Positions 18,706 through 27,363 of a stretch of DNA of 64,000 nucleotides are shown in pieces. The notes beneath the pieces are model-generated. The model made no database searches, was not told where the DNA came from, and worked only from the letters and a program-made list of their open reading frames with translations. Position 1 is the stretch's first letter, and every line of letters begins with the position of its first letter. This DNA is from Streptomyces sp. P3 (GTDB lineage: Bacteria; Actinomycetota; Actinomycetes; Streptomycetales; Streptomycetaceae). The translations under genes were made by a program, and so were the position numbers. The stretch lies in NCBI RefSeq assembly GCF_003032475.1, contig NZ_CP028369.1:248001-312000 (forward strand). The letters run 5' to 3'.

Positions 18706-19893
18706 GTGTCCTCATCCCCGCTCGCCCTCACTGTGGCCGACCTGCTGCTGCGGCCCGGCTTCGCCTCCCGGCGCACGCCCGACCGCGTCTTCGACCGGCT
18801 CTCGGCCACGGCCCGCCCGGCGGACGGGGACGAGGAGTTCACCGAGGAGTTCCGGCGCCTGCTGCGCCACTGGTCCCGGGACGAGAACCTCACGCCGGTC
18901 GGCTGGTGGTCGGCGCAGGGGCACGTCCGGCGGCATCTGGCCAACCGCGCCCGGGTCCGGCGGCTGATCGCCGAGCACCCCGGGATCGCGCGGGAGCCGA
19001 TCGAGCGGCCGGTGTTCGTGGTGGGCCTGCCGCGCACCGCCACGACGCTCACCCACGGTGTGCTCTCGCTGTCCGAGCAGCACCGGTGTCCCCTGCTGTG
19101 GGAGCTGCTGGCACCGGACCTGGAGGGCTCGCCCGAGCGGCGCCGCAGAGCGATCACCGCGGCGCGCCTGATGGTCGGCGCGATCGACCTGTTCGCGCCG
19201 CGCTACCGCGACATCCACCCGTTGGCGGCCGAGGGACCCGAGGAGTGCACGTTCGCCCTCCCGCACACCGTCATGCCGCTGTCCCAGGCCCGTGTCCCCG
19301 CCTACCGGGCGGCGCTGGAGGAGCGGGACTTCGTCCCCGACTACGCCTACCTCAAGCAGGTCTACCAGGTGCTCCAGTACGGCCGCCCGCGCCGCCGCTG
19401 GGTGCTGAAGTCGCCGCTGCACACCGGCAACCTCGACGCGCTGCTCGCCGTCTTCCCCGACGCCACGCTCGTGTGGACGCACCGGGATCCGGCCGTCGTC
19501 GTGGCCTCGTTCTGCAGCTTGATCGAGCACGGCATGGCGATCACCCGGCGGCCGCTCGACCTGCACGAGCTGGGCGCCACCTGGCTCGCCCTGCTGAGCC
19601 GTTCCGTGCGGCGCGGCCTCGCGGCCCGCGCCGCCGTACCGCGCGAGGCGCTGGTGGACGTCCCGTACTCCTGGCTGGGATCGGACCCGGCCACCGGAGC
19701 CCCGAAGCTCTACGACGCCGTGGGCGCCCGTTGGACCGACGCCGACGCGGCGCGGCTCCCCCGGATCGCCGCCCGGCCCAAGGGCAGCCGGCCGCACAGC
19801 TACGACCTGGCCCGTTACGGTCTGACCCGGGCCGACGTCGACACCGCGTTCGCCGACTACGACGTCCTGCGGGCCGAGGTCGACCGGGCCTGA
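18706..19893 (+). CDS. Sulfotransferase family protein
   Basis: A 395-residue PAPS-dependent sulfotransferase (Sulfotransfer_3 type). The 5'-phosphosulfate loop is VFVVGLPRTATTLTH (about residues 104-118). The 3'-phosphate-binding strand is TLVWTHRDPAVVVASFCSL (about residues 257-275). YFLKQVYQ-like and RRRWVLKSPLHTGNL segments also fit. The acceptor is unknown. The GTG start has AAAGGG about 11 bases upstream. It sits between the GH31 and GH12 genes and may be read with GH31 (115-bp gap), yet no sulfated sugar is expected in xyloglucan, so it may be an unrelated passenger. Confidence 0.85.
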   Translation: MSSSPLALTVADLLLRPGFASRRTPDRVFDRLSATARPADGDEEFTEEFRRLLRHWSRDENLTPVGWWSAQGHVRRHLANRARVRRLIAEHPGIAREPIERPVFVVGLPRTATTLTHGVLSLSEQHRCPLLWELLAPDLEGSPERRRRAITAARLMVGAIDLFAPRYRDIHPLAAEGPEECTFALPHTVMPLSQARVPAYRAALEERDFVPDYAYLKQVYQVLQYGRPRRRWVLKSPLHTGNLDALLAVFPDATLVWTHRDPAVVVASFCSLIEHGMAITRRPLDLHELGATWLALLSRSVRRGLAARAAVPREALVDVPYSWLGSDPATGAPKLYDAVGARWTDADAARLPRIAARPKGSRPHSYDLARYGLTRADVDTAFADYDVLRAEVDRA

Positions 19894-19903
19894 CGCACGG
19901 CGG

Positions 19904-19936
19904 GGGCCGGCCCCGCGGGGTGCGCGGAGCCGGCCC
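19904..19936. terminator. Bidirectional hairpin between convergent sulfotransferase and GH12 genes
   Basis: GGGCCGGC-C-CCGCG pairs with CGCGG-A-GCCGGCCC, a 13-bp stem with one internal mismatch and a five-base loop. It fills the 53-bp gap between two convergent genes and probably serves both. Confidence 0.75.
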
Positions 19937-19946
19937 TGGAAGCCGG

Positions 19947-20666
19947 TCAGCTGCTGCTGACCGTCGCGCTGTTGGTCCTGAAGTCGAGGCCGCCGGACGA
20001 CGAGGTGATCTCGAAGCCGAACTGCACGTCCCCGATGGTCTCGTTGCCGAACCAGCCCTTGGTGTCCTTGATCCACTTCAGGATCGGCAGGATGTTCACG
20101 GTGCCGGACGTCGAGTTCGAGGTGCGTACGAAGGAGAACACGTCGTTGGCGGTGTTGTTGCCCTTGTAGACGGTCCAGGTGTGACCGCCGAGGGTGACGG
20201 TGCCCTGCGAGGCGCCGAGAGGGCCGACGGCGCCGGTCTTGTTGACCCAGAGCATGACCTCGTAGCGATGCGCGGTGTCCCAGATGTCGTACGAGGTGTT
20301 GTACGAGCCGGCGGACGGGACGGTGACGTTGTAGCTGCCGGTGAGCGAGCCCAGCGAGGTGATCGACTTGTTGATCACCTTCTTGGAGTCGGGGTAGGAC
20401 TTGATGCCACCGGTGTTGGGGTGGTTGGCCCAGACACCCCAGTTGGTGCCGGAGTTGGCCCAGAAGCACTGGCTGCCGGCGCCGGAGCCCCAGATGTTGT
20501 TGTAGAGGGTGTAGCCGTTCAGGCCGGTGTTGCCGTACTGCTCGCAGCTGTTCCAGACGGCGGCCGAGGCGGGGGCGGAGGCGAGGCCCACGGTGGCGCC
20601 GAGCGCGAGGGCGGGAGCGAGGAGGGCCTTGACGACCCTGCGGGGGGTTCGGGTGCGTGTTGCCAT
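19947..20666 (-). CDS. Secreted GH12 endo-glucanase / xyloglucanase
   Basis: A 239-residue secreted glycoside hydrolase family 12 enzyme. A signal peptide (VVKALLAPALALGATVGLASAPASA) ends at about residue 35, and the mature protein begins AVWNSCEQYG. The catalytic pair is Glu136 in RYEVMLWV (nucleophile) and Glu219 in VQFGFEITSS (acid/base). The beta-jelly-roll landmarks NNIWGSG and CFWANSGTNWGVWANHP are present. No carbohydrate-binding module follows. The ATG has a GGAAGGGA site 6 bases upstream. It is the last gene of the leftward GH74-GH42-GH95-GH12 group and the clearest candidate for the enzyme that cuts the polymer outside the cell. GH12 members act on cellulose, beta-glucan or xyloglucan; context favours the last. 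Confidence 0.92.
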   Translation of the reverse strand: MATRTRTPRRVVKALLAPALALGATVGLASAPASAAVWNSCEQYGNTGLNGYTLYNNIWGSGAGSQCFWANSGTNWGVWANHPNTGGIKSYPDSKKVINKSITSLGSLTGSYNVTVPSAGSYNTSYDIWDTAHRYEVMLWVNKTGAVGPLGASQGTVTLGGHTWTVYKGNNTANDVFSFVRTSNSTSGTVNILPILKWIKDTKGWFGNETIGDVQFGFEITSSSGGLDFRTNSATVSSS

Positions 20667-20713
20667 GGTGTCCCTTCCATGGGTGGGGGGAACTGCGTTC
20701 TTCTCGGGGGGAG

Positions 20714-22951
20714 TCACCACGTCCTCAGGGTGAGGACGTGGTCTTCTCCGGCGACCAGGTCGAGCGGTCGGGGATCGCCGGAGGAAGTCCGGAGTTCGAC
20801 GCGGTGCGTGCGGTGCGGTGTGAGGACCGCACGCGCGCCGTGGGGGCCCCAGGTCAGGTCGAGTCCGGCGCCGAACCGGGTGCGTACGCCGCGCAGTTCG
20901 CCCGCCGGGAGCGCCGGGGGCACCGCCGGCAGCAGCACCAGCCGGTCGGGGGTGGACTGGACGAGCGCCTCGATCAGCAGGGCGGGCAGGGTGTGCGCGG
21001 CGTCGGCGTTGTAGACGTCGCGGCGGGGGTAGTGGGCGCTCATCAGGGAGTCGTGGAAGAAGTCGCCGTCGAGGACCGCTCCCAGGGCGTTCCCTACCCG
21101 CCGGCCGTCCCGGAGGCGGGCGGCGACCAGCGCGTGGTGCAGATGGCCGTGCGCGGAGTCGTTCTCGGCGCCGCGCAGCTCCAGGGCGCGGTGGGCGGCG
21201 GCGGCCGGCCGCGGGGTGTCGTAGGGGTTGATCTCGTCGAGCGGCCAGACACCGTACAGATGGCTGAGGTGGCGGTGGTCGTAGGAGTCGTCGAGGCCCG
21301 GCCAGGCCCATTCGGCGAGTGCCCCGTCGGCGTTGGTCCGGTGGGGCGGGAGGCGGTCGGCGAGGGCCCGCCAGCGGGCGGCCTCCTCGGGGGCCTCGGG
21401 GTGGTAGTCGGCCGCGGTGAGCAGCGCGTGCCGGGCCGCGGAGAGGTCCATGGCCGCGTTCAGCGCGCCCCAGCCGCCGTTCGCGGGCCGGTTCTCCGGT
21501 GAGTACGAGGGGACGACGACGAGCCGGCCGTCCCGGTCGGTGCGGGTGAGGAAGTCCTCGTAGAACCGGGCGACCTCGGCGAGGGCGGCGGCGGTGCGCG
21601 GGTCGCGGGCGCCGCGGGTCTCGTCGTGGTCGACGAGGGGCTTGAGCAGCCAGTCCGCGCCCGCGGTCCACAGGTGGAGCGGGTACTCGCGGCTGAAGTG
21701 GTAGGCCAGCCCGGACTCGCCGTCGGTGTGCGCGGGCGCGACCGCGCCCCGGGCGCCGAACACCGCGCGGGCGTTCGCCCGCCAGTCGTCGAGCTGACGG
21801 TGGACCAGTGAGGCGAGTGCCTCGGTGACTTCGGGCAGGGCGGCGGCCGCGGCCGAGGCGGTCTGGAGGTTGACGTTGGCGTCGTTGGTGAACGCCCCGG
21901 ACCAGGCGGTGTCCCAGTCGCCGGTCCACAGGCCCGGCAGGCGCGGCGGGTTCACACCGGAGGAGGAGAGGAGGTGGTAGCGGCCCGCGGCGAAGAGCCG
22001 CTCGAGGAGGGCCGCGCTGCGCGGGCGCCGGAGCAGGTCGGAGCCGGTCATGGCGCGCTCGGCGGGGTCTGCGTGCAGGTCCAGGCTGACGCGGCGGTAG
22101 GCGGCGCGGTGCAGGGCGAGGTGGCGTTCGAGCAGGTCGTCGTAGGAGTGCGGGAGCCGGCTCAGGGCGCGCTGCTCCGCGAGGACGTCCAGTTCGCCGG
22201 TGTGCCTTCGCACCCGGGTCAGCAGCAGCACCGACGCGGCTCCCGTGACCCGCACTCCGGGAAGGGTGAGCTCGGTGCGGCCGCCGGTGGCGACGACCAG
22301 GGTGACGCCGGTGTAGGCGCGGTCGCTGTCCGGGTAGCGGGCGCGCAGGGTGAGCAGGGCCCCGGTCGTCGTGCGGACGGCGCCGTGGCCGACGGCGAGG
22401 CCGGCGGGGACGCCGGGGAGCCGGTGGTCCAGCTCGATGTCCAGGTCGAGGCCGGTGACCTGCTGGACGATCACGTCGTCGGCGCGGGAGACGAACACCC
22501 GGCCGACGGCACCCGTACGGGTCGCGACGGTCTCGCCGGTGGTGAAGTCGACGTACCGCAACTGCCCGCCGTCGCGGCGCGGCTCGTCGGCGGGTGTGCG
22601 GCGCACGCTCATCCGGAAGGCCGGGTGGAAGGGCTGGACCCACTGCAGCGGGCGGTGGTCGGTGAAGCTCTCGGCGGCCGTGGTCTCACCGGCGAGCAAT
22701 CTGTCCTGCAGCGCCGGGAGTTCGTCGGCCAGCTCGGGCGGCCCGGCGTGTTCGGAGCCGTTGGGGCGGACCAGCTCGTGATGGGTGACGACGACACGTT
22801 CGTCGTCGGGGTCGCCGAACACGAGGACGCCGTGGCGGCCGTTGCCGCTGAGGAAGGCGTCCTCCCAGCGGGCCGCGGGCCGGCTCTCCCAGGTGCCGTG
22901 CACGGGGCCGTCGGCGCCGCCCAGGGCGGCCGGGACGGGTGGGGCGGTCAT
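20714..22951 (-). CDS. GH95 family alpha-L-fucosidase (divergent)
   Basis: A 745-residue GH95-type inverting enzyme. SGNGRHGVLVFGDP lies near residues 35-48. The four positions equivalent to the catalytic residues of Bifidobacterium AfcA are retained, by my alignment from memory: Asn359 and Asn361 in ANVNLQ, Glu486 in SYSPENRP and Asp650 in YNADAAHT. The usual NYWP and FQIDGNFG contexts are changed. In a xyloglucan locus the expected job is removal of alpha-1,2-L-fucose (or L-galactose) from side chains. There is no signal peptide, so it is cytoplasmic. The ATG overlaps the GH42 stop by four bases, so translation is coupled. 47 bp separate it from GH12. Confidence 0.82.
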   Translation of the reverse strand: MTAPPVPAALGGADGPVHGTWESRPAARWEDAFLSGNGRHGVLVFGDPDDERVVVTHHELVRPNGSEHAGPPELADELPALQDRLLAGETTAAESFTDHRPLQWVQPFHPAFRMSVRRTPADEPRRDGGQLRYVDFTTGETVATRTGAVGRVFVSRADDVIVQQVTGLDLDIELDHRLPGVPAGLAVGHGAVRTTTGALLTLRARYPDSDRAYTGVTLVVATGGRTELTLPGVRVTGAASVLLLTRVRRHTGELDVLAEQRALSRLPHSYDDLLERHLALHRAAYRRVSLDLHADPAERAMTGSDLLRRPRSAALLERLFAAGRYHLLSSSGVNPPRLPGLWTGDWDTAWSGAFTNDANVNLQTASAAAAALPEVTEALASLVHRQLDDWRANARAVFGARGAVAPAHTDGESGLAYHFSREYPLHLWTAGADWLLKPLVDHDETRGARDPRTAAALAEVARFYEDFLTRTDRDGRLVVVPSYSPENRPANGGWGALNAAMDLSAARHALLTAADYHPEAPEEAARWRALADRLPPHRTNADGALAEWAWPGLDDSYDHRHLSHLYGVWPLDEINPYDTPRPAAAAHRALELRGAENDSAHGHLHHALVAARLRDGRRVGNALGAVLDGDFFHDSLMSAHYPRRDVYNADAAHTLPALLIEALVQSTPDRLVLLPAVPPALPAGELRGVRTRFGAGLDLTWGPHGARAVLTPHRTHRVELRTSSGDPRPLDLVAGEDHVLTLRTW

Positions 22952-24915
22952 GGGCGCAGCACCGCCACGCCGTAGCGGCCCAGCCGGACCTCGTCCGTGA
23001 CGGTCGTGCCGGTCAGCAGGTCGTGATGGGTGCCGGCGAGGGCGACGGTCACGGGCTCGCGGCCGTGATGGAGCAGGAAGAGCAGGTCGCCGCGGCGCAC
23101 GGCCTCGACGCCGGGCGGGAGGCCTTCGAGGACGGGTCGGGCGCCCGCCTCGGCGGCGATCCGCGCGAGCAGCGTGCGCAGGGCGTCGGGTTCGGGGAGG
23201 GTGGACAGGTACCAGGCGCCCTCCCGGCGCAGGACGGCGGGCATCCCCGCCAGCTCGCCCCGCCGGTAGACGTTCTCGACGCGGGCGTCCGCGGTCGGCT
23301 CCAGTTCCTCGGACCACAGGGTGCCGCGGAAGCCGTCGGCCTCCACGGTCTCCCCCGGGTCCAGCGGCCACCATTCGTGCAGGACGCGGATGCCGAACAG
23401 CTCGCGCAGCCGGGCGTCCATGCCGCCGTCGCGTACCCGGTCGTCCTCGTCGGCGACGCCGGTCAGGAACCCGCAGACGAGGGTTCCGCCGCCGCGGACG
23501 TAGCCGAGGAGGTTGTCGATCGCATCGTCGGTGAGGGCGTACAGCTGCGGGGCGAGGACCATCCGGTAGCCGGACAGGTCGTGCTCGGGGTGGGCGAAGT
23601 CGGCGGTGAGGTTGTTCTCCCACAGGGCCCGGTGCCAGGCGGTGAGGACGGCCGGCAGGTCGACCTCGGCGGACGGACGGGCGTCCTGGGCGCCGGCCCA
23701 CCAGGCGTGCCAGTCGTGCAGGACGGCGACCTCGGCGGTGATGTGCCGGTCCGCCGTGTGCGGGCCGAGTTTCGCGAGGTCGGCGCCGAGCTGCTTGACC
23801 TCCTGGAAGGTGCGGCCCCGCTCGCCCGCGTGGCTGACCATCCCGGAGTGGAACTTCTCCGCGCCCTGCCGGGACTGCCGCCACTGGAAGTAGCAGACGG
23901 CGTCCGCGCCGCGGGCCACCGCCTGCAGGGACCACAGGCGGTTCATGCCGCGCGGCTTGGGGTGGTTGACGCCGCGCCAGTTGACCGGTCCGGCCGCCTG
24001 CTCCATCAGCATCCAGGGTCCGCGTGCCTGGGAGCGGGTCAGGTCCTGGACCATGGCGGCGGACTGGGCGCCGAAGGGGTCGCGGGGGTCGGGGTAGAGG
24101 TCGACGGAGACGACGTCCTCCTCCTCGGCCCAGCGCCAGGCGTCCTGGCCGATCCACAGCGGCATGAAGTTGGTGGTGACCGGCAGGTGCGGGGTGTGCC
24201 GGGCGACGATGTCGCGTTCGGCGCGGTAGCACTCCAGGAGCATGTCGGAGGTGAAGCGCCGGAAGTCCAGCACCTGGGTCGGGTTCTTCAGGTAGTGCGG
24301 GGTGCGCGGGGGCAGGATGCCGTCCCAGGTGTCGTAGCCCTGGGACCAGAACGCCGTGCCCCAGGCGGTGTTGAGGGCGTCGAGGGTGCGGTACCTCTCG
24401 CGCAGCCAGCGCCTGAAGGCGGTGGCGGCCTCGTCGCCGTGGTCGAAGGTGCAGTACTCGTTGTTGATGTGCCACATGGTGAGGGCGGGGTGGCCGCCGT
24501 AGCGGGCGGCCAGGTCCTCGGTGATGGCGGCGGCGTAGCGCCGATAGGTGGCGCTGGAGTGCGAGAAGTGCTGGCGGCCGCCCCACCACTCGACGCGGCC
24601 GTCCTCGGTGGTGGGCAGGGTCTCCGGGTGCAGCCGGCCCATCCAGGGCGGGGGCGAGGCGGTGGGGGTGGCGAGGACGACGCCGACGCCGCCCGCGTGC
24701 AGCAGGTCCATCAGCGTGTCCAGCCAGCCGAACTCCCTTGCTCCCGGCTCAGGTTCGAGTCGCGACCAGGAGAAGACGCCGAGCGTGACGGAGTTGACGC
24801 CGGCGTCCCGCATCAGCCGGACGTCCTCGTGCCAGGTCTCCTCGGGCCACTGCTCGGGGTTGTAGTCGCCGCCGAAGAGGATGCGACCGCGGGTGGCGTC
24901 GCCCAGGTGCGGCAT
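22948..24915 (-). CDS. GH42 beta-galactosidase
   Basis: A 655-residue family 42 beta-galactosidase. ILFGGDYNPEQWPEETW opens the barrel. The acid/base is Glu153 in WHINNEY and the nucleophile is Glu305 in WMLMEQAAGPVNW. The trimerisation and C-terminal beta domains follow. It lacks a signal peptide and would remove beta-1,2-galactose from imported xyloglucan oligosaccharides. Its start codon shares one base with the GH74 stop (TGATG), and its stop overlaps the GH95 start, placing it in a tightly coupled GH74-GH42-GH95 unit. Confidence 0.93.
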   Translation of the reverse strand: MPHLGDATRGRILFGGDYNPEQWPEETWHEDVRLMRDAGVNSVTLGVFSWSRLEPEPGAREFGWLDTLMDLLHAGGVGVVLATPTASPPPWMGRLHPETLPTTEDGRVEWWGGRQHFSHSSATYRRYAAAITEDLAARYGGHPALTMWHINNEYCTFDHGDEAATAFRRWLRERYRTLDALNTAWGTAFWSQGYDTWDGILPPRTPHYLKNPTQVLDFRRFTSDMLLECYRAERDIVARHTPHLPVTTNFMPLWIGQDAWRWAEEEDVVSVDLYPDPRDPFGAQSAAMVQDLTRSQARGPWMLMEQAAGPVNWRGVNHPKPRGMNRLWSLQAVARGADAVCYFQWRQSRQGAEKFHSGMVSHAGERGRTFQEVKQLGADLAKLGPHTADRHITAEVAVLHDWHAWWAGAQDARPSAEVDLPAVLTAWHRALWENNLTADFAHPEHDLSGYRMVLAPQLYALTDDAIDNLLGYVRGGGTLVCGFLTGVADEDDRVRDGGMDARLRELFGIRVLHEWWPLDPGETVEADGFRGTLWSEELEPTADARVENVYRRGELAGMPAVLRREGAWYLSTLPEPDALRTLLARIAAEAGARPVLEGLPPGVEAVRRGDLLFLLHHGREPVTVALAGTHHDLLTGTTVTDEVRLGRYGVAVLRP

Positions 24916-27128
24916 CAGACGGGCTCCCCGTACTGGATGCCGCGGCCGTTGGTGGCGATGTAGACGCGGCCGTACAGCCGCGGGTCGGCGGCGATGGTCG
25001 CGCCGATCCAGCCCCACTGGTGGCGGTCGTCGTTGATCCGCACCCAGGTCTGGGCGCCGTCGTCGGAGCGGTAGACGGCGGTGATCGTCTCCGTCGAGCC
25101 GACCTGGTAGACCGCCGGGTAGGCGGCGCCGGCGGCGGCCTTGCCGAAGGCGAGGGTGTAGGAGGCCCAGCAGCTGGTCAGCTTGGTGAAGACCGCCCCG
25201 CCGTCGGTGGATCGGTAGAGCCCGTTCCACTTGGTGCTCAGCCACAGGTCGCCGGACCGGCCCGGGGCGGCGGCCAGTTGGAACTGGTTGTCTCCGGACG
25301 GCAGTCCGCCCGCGCGCGCGGTGAACGTGAGACCGCGGTCCGTGCTGGCGAACAGGGTGCCGGTGTCGGTGTCGTACGCGTAGAAGCGCGTCGGGTCGGC
25401 CGGGTCGGCGAGCGGGGTGGCGCCCTTGGGGAAGGAGGCGACCTCGGACCAGGTCGCGCCGTTGTCGGTGGAGCGCTGCGCGGGGTGCTTGGTGCCGTCC
25501 CAGTGCACGAAGGACCACAGCAGCACGCTGCCGTCGCTGTTGGTCGCGATCGGCCCGGGGGCGTCCTTGGCGATCGCGGGCTGGGCCGCGAAGGGCGCCC
25601 AGGTCTTCCCGCCGTCGTGGGAGTACGCGCCGTTGCCGTGGTCGCCGAAGCCGGTGCGCACGACGTACGAGGGCCTGGCCGCGGCCTGGGCGAGCCCCGT
25701 CGCCGTTCCGAACACGGGGTTCGCCGCCGTACCGCGGGACGGTGAGGCCGTGAGCCGCTCGTGGTACATCACGCCGACGTCCCCGAGTCCGCTGACCAGG
25801 TGCGCCGTCCCGGTCGGGGGCGAGATCAACTGGCGTACCGAGGTCTGCTCCAGGCCGCGGATCTGCGGGGCCCAGTGCTTCAGGTCCCGGGTGCCGTAGA
25901 GGGTGGCGCCGGTGCCGTACACGACGTGCTTCGAGTCGTGGGGGTCCACGGCGACGGCCTGGATCCACCAGCCGAACTTGGGCGCGTCGGCGCCGAAGGT
26001 GAGGAACGGGGTCTCGGAGACGTCGAGGACCGCGGAGTCCTTGAGCGACGTCCAGGTGCGGCCGCCGTTCGTGGTCCGGTACAGGGTGTCGACGGCGGCC
26101 CAGCGGTCGTTCGTGGAGACGACGAGGGTGCCGGGGCGCCGGGCGTCGACGGCGACGCCTCCGTAGGCGAAGGTGTCGGTGGAGCCGTCGCCCGCGGTCC
26201 CGCCCGGCGCGACCGGGGTCACGTCGGTCCACCTCCCACCGGCGGTCGCCAGCTTGTGCACACTGCCGTCGGACTGTCCGTTGGGGCCGGGCGCGTTGGC
26301 GTACGTCACGTACAGCTCACGGGTGTGGCAGTCGTACGCGGCCCGGACCGGGAGCTTGGCGGAGGCGCCGGAGGGCTGTCCCGGAACGGCCTGCCAGGTG
26401 CTGCCGTCGGTCGTGCGGTACAGGTTGGGCGCCGTGCCGTCGGAGTCGCCCCAGCCGGCGTACAGGGCGCGGCCGGCGGCGACGAGCAGCGTGACGCCCT
26501 GCCCGGTGGCGGACGGCGTCGCGGGGAACCCGGCCGCGGCCGCCCAGGTCGCCCCCCGGTCGGTCGACTTCAGCAGGCCGTCGTGGCGGGTTCCCAGCCA
26601 CAGGGTGTCGCTGTCGCGCGGATCGACCAGCAGCCGCTCTCCCGTGCCCCGGCCGTCCTCGTTGCTGCCGAGCTTCACGGTGAGGTCGGTGCGGGTCCAG
26701 GTGGCGCCGCGGTCCTCGGAGCGCAGGATCGCGCCGTTGCCGGCCCAGGACTGGGCGTAGGTGCCGAGGGCCAGGTAGACACGGTTCGGATGCGCGGGGT
26801 CGACGGCGAGAGCCTCCACGCCGAGCAGGTTCCAGTCGTCCCAGCCGAGGTGGTCGGTGAGGGGCGTCCAGCGGGCGGTCCGGTCGTCCCAGCGGTAGGC
26901 GCCGCCCATGTCCGTGCGGGCGTAGGCGAGACCGCGCACGGCGGGGTGGAAGAGGACGCCGGTGATGAATCCGGTGCCGCCGATGACGGCGTTGCGCCAG
27001 CGGTAGGCGGGGGCGGCGACGCCCTCGGCCGCTTCGGCGCGCCCCTGCACCGACGGGAGTCCGGTGAGCGCGGCGGCGGCAGCGGTGCCGGCGAGGACGG
27101 TGCGGCGGCTGAGCGGGGTGGCGTGCAT
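24915..27128 (-). CDS. GH74-family seven-bladed beta-propeller protein lacking the expected catalytic acid
   Basis: A 737-residue exported protein. SRRTVLAGTAAAAALTG is a Tat signal. The GH74 signature follows: GGTGFITGVLFHP, YARTDMGGAYRWD (Asp73, the general base), GVEALAVDP, GTYAQSWAGNGAILRSEDRGATW, GERLLVDP and RHDGLLKSTDRGATW. The C-terminal SDDGAQTWVRINDDRHQWGW is also typical. GH74 enzymes are endo- or exo-xyloglucanases. Where the family has a (V/L)DYAE motif carrying the second catalytic Asp, this protein reads GLAQAA, with Ala480 (codon GCC at 25689-25691) in place of Asp. The preceding GDIGGFRHDDL motif is also altered (GDVGVMYHERL). So it may be an inactive binding protein or have changed chemistry. 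It heads the glycosidase cluster behind the transporter genes. Confidence 0.85.
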   Translation of the reverse strand: MHATPLSRRTVLAGTAAAAALTGLPSVQGRAEAAEGVAAPAYRWRNAVIGGTGFITGVLFHPAVRGLAYARTDMGGAYRWDDRTARWTPLTDHLGWDDWNLLGVEALAVDPAHPNRVYLALGTYAQSWAGNGAILRSEDRGATWTRTDLTVKLGSNEDGRGTGERLLVDPRDSDTLWLGTRHDGLLKSTDRGATWAAAAGFPATPSATGQGVTLLVAAGRALYAGWGDSDGTAPNLYRTTDGSTWQAVPGQPSGASAKLPVRAAYDCHTRELYVTYANAPGPNGQSDGSVHKLATAGGRWTDVTPVAPGGTAGDGSTDTFAYGGVAVDARRPGTLVVSTNDRWAAVDTLYRTTNGGRTWTSLKDSAVLDVSETPFLTFGADAPKFGWWIQAVAVDPHDSKHVVYGTGATLYGTRDLKHWAPQIRGLEQTSVRQLISPPTGTAHLVSGLGDVGVMYHERLTASPSRGTAANPVFGTATGLAQAAARPSYVVRTGFGDHGNGAYSHDGGKTWAPFAAQPAIAKDAPGPIATNSDGSVLLWSFVHWDGTKHPAQRSTDNGATWSEVASFPKGATPLADPADPTRFYAYDTDTGTLFASTDRGLTFTARAGGLPSGDNQFQLAAAPGRSGDLWLSTKWNGLYRSTDGGAVFTKLTSCWASYTLAFGKAAAGAAYPAVYQVGSTETITAVYRSDDGAQTWVRINDDRHQWGWIGATIAADPRLYGRVYIATNGRGIQYGEPV

Positions 27129-27204
27129 GGGGTACCTCGCAGGGTGGGTTCTCGGTTCGTGGGGTGCTGCCGGAGGCGCCGGCCCGCGGGATGCGTGTGG
27201 GGCT

Positions 27205-27272
27205 CCGGGTGCGGGGCCGAGGCGGTGTGCACGGGTGGGGGCGCCCCCGGGTGCGGGGTCGCGGCGGTGTGC
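27205..27272. repeat. Two 26-bp direct repeats in the GH74-permease gap
   Basis: A 26-bp unit beginning CCGGGTGCGGGG and ending GGCGGTGTGC occurs at 27205-27230 and 27247-27272 with two mismatches. A GGGGGCGCCCCC hairpin lies between. This 235-bp gap separates transporter from glycosidase genes and may partly terminate transcription. Confidence 0.5.
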
Positions 27273-27363
27273 GGCTTCGCCGCGCGGGCGCGGCCGGCCA
27301 CGGACCGGCGCACGAGCGCACGGCCCGAAGGTCTCGGACGAACCGGCCTCACCGGCGGGGCCG

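Noticed and set aside
20714..24589. A 1291-codon minus-strand frame suggesting a GH42-GH95 fusion
   Set aside because: The first 545 codons are GH42 DNA in the wrong frame; GH95 starts at its own ATG (22951) overlapping the GH42 stop.
22948..26232. A 1094-codon frame suggesting a GH74-GH42 fusion
   Set aside because: GH74 is read in another frame and ends at 24915; the upstream part of this frame has no family motif.
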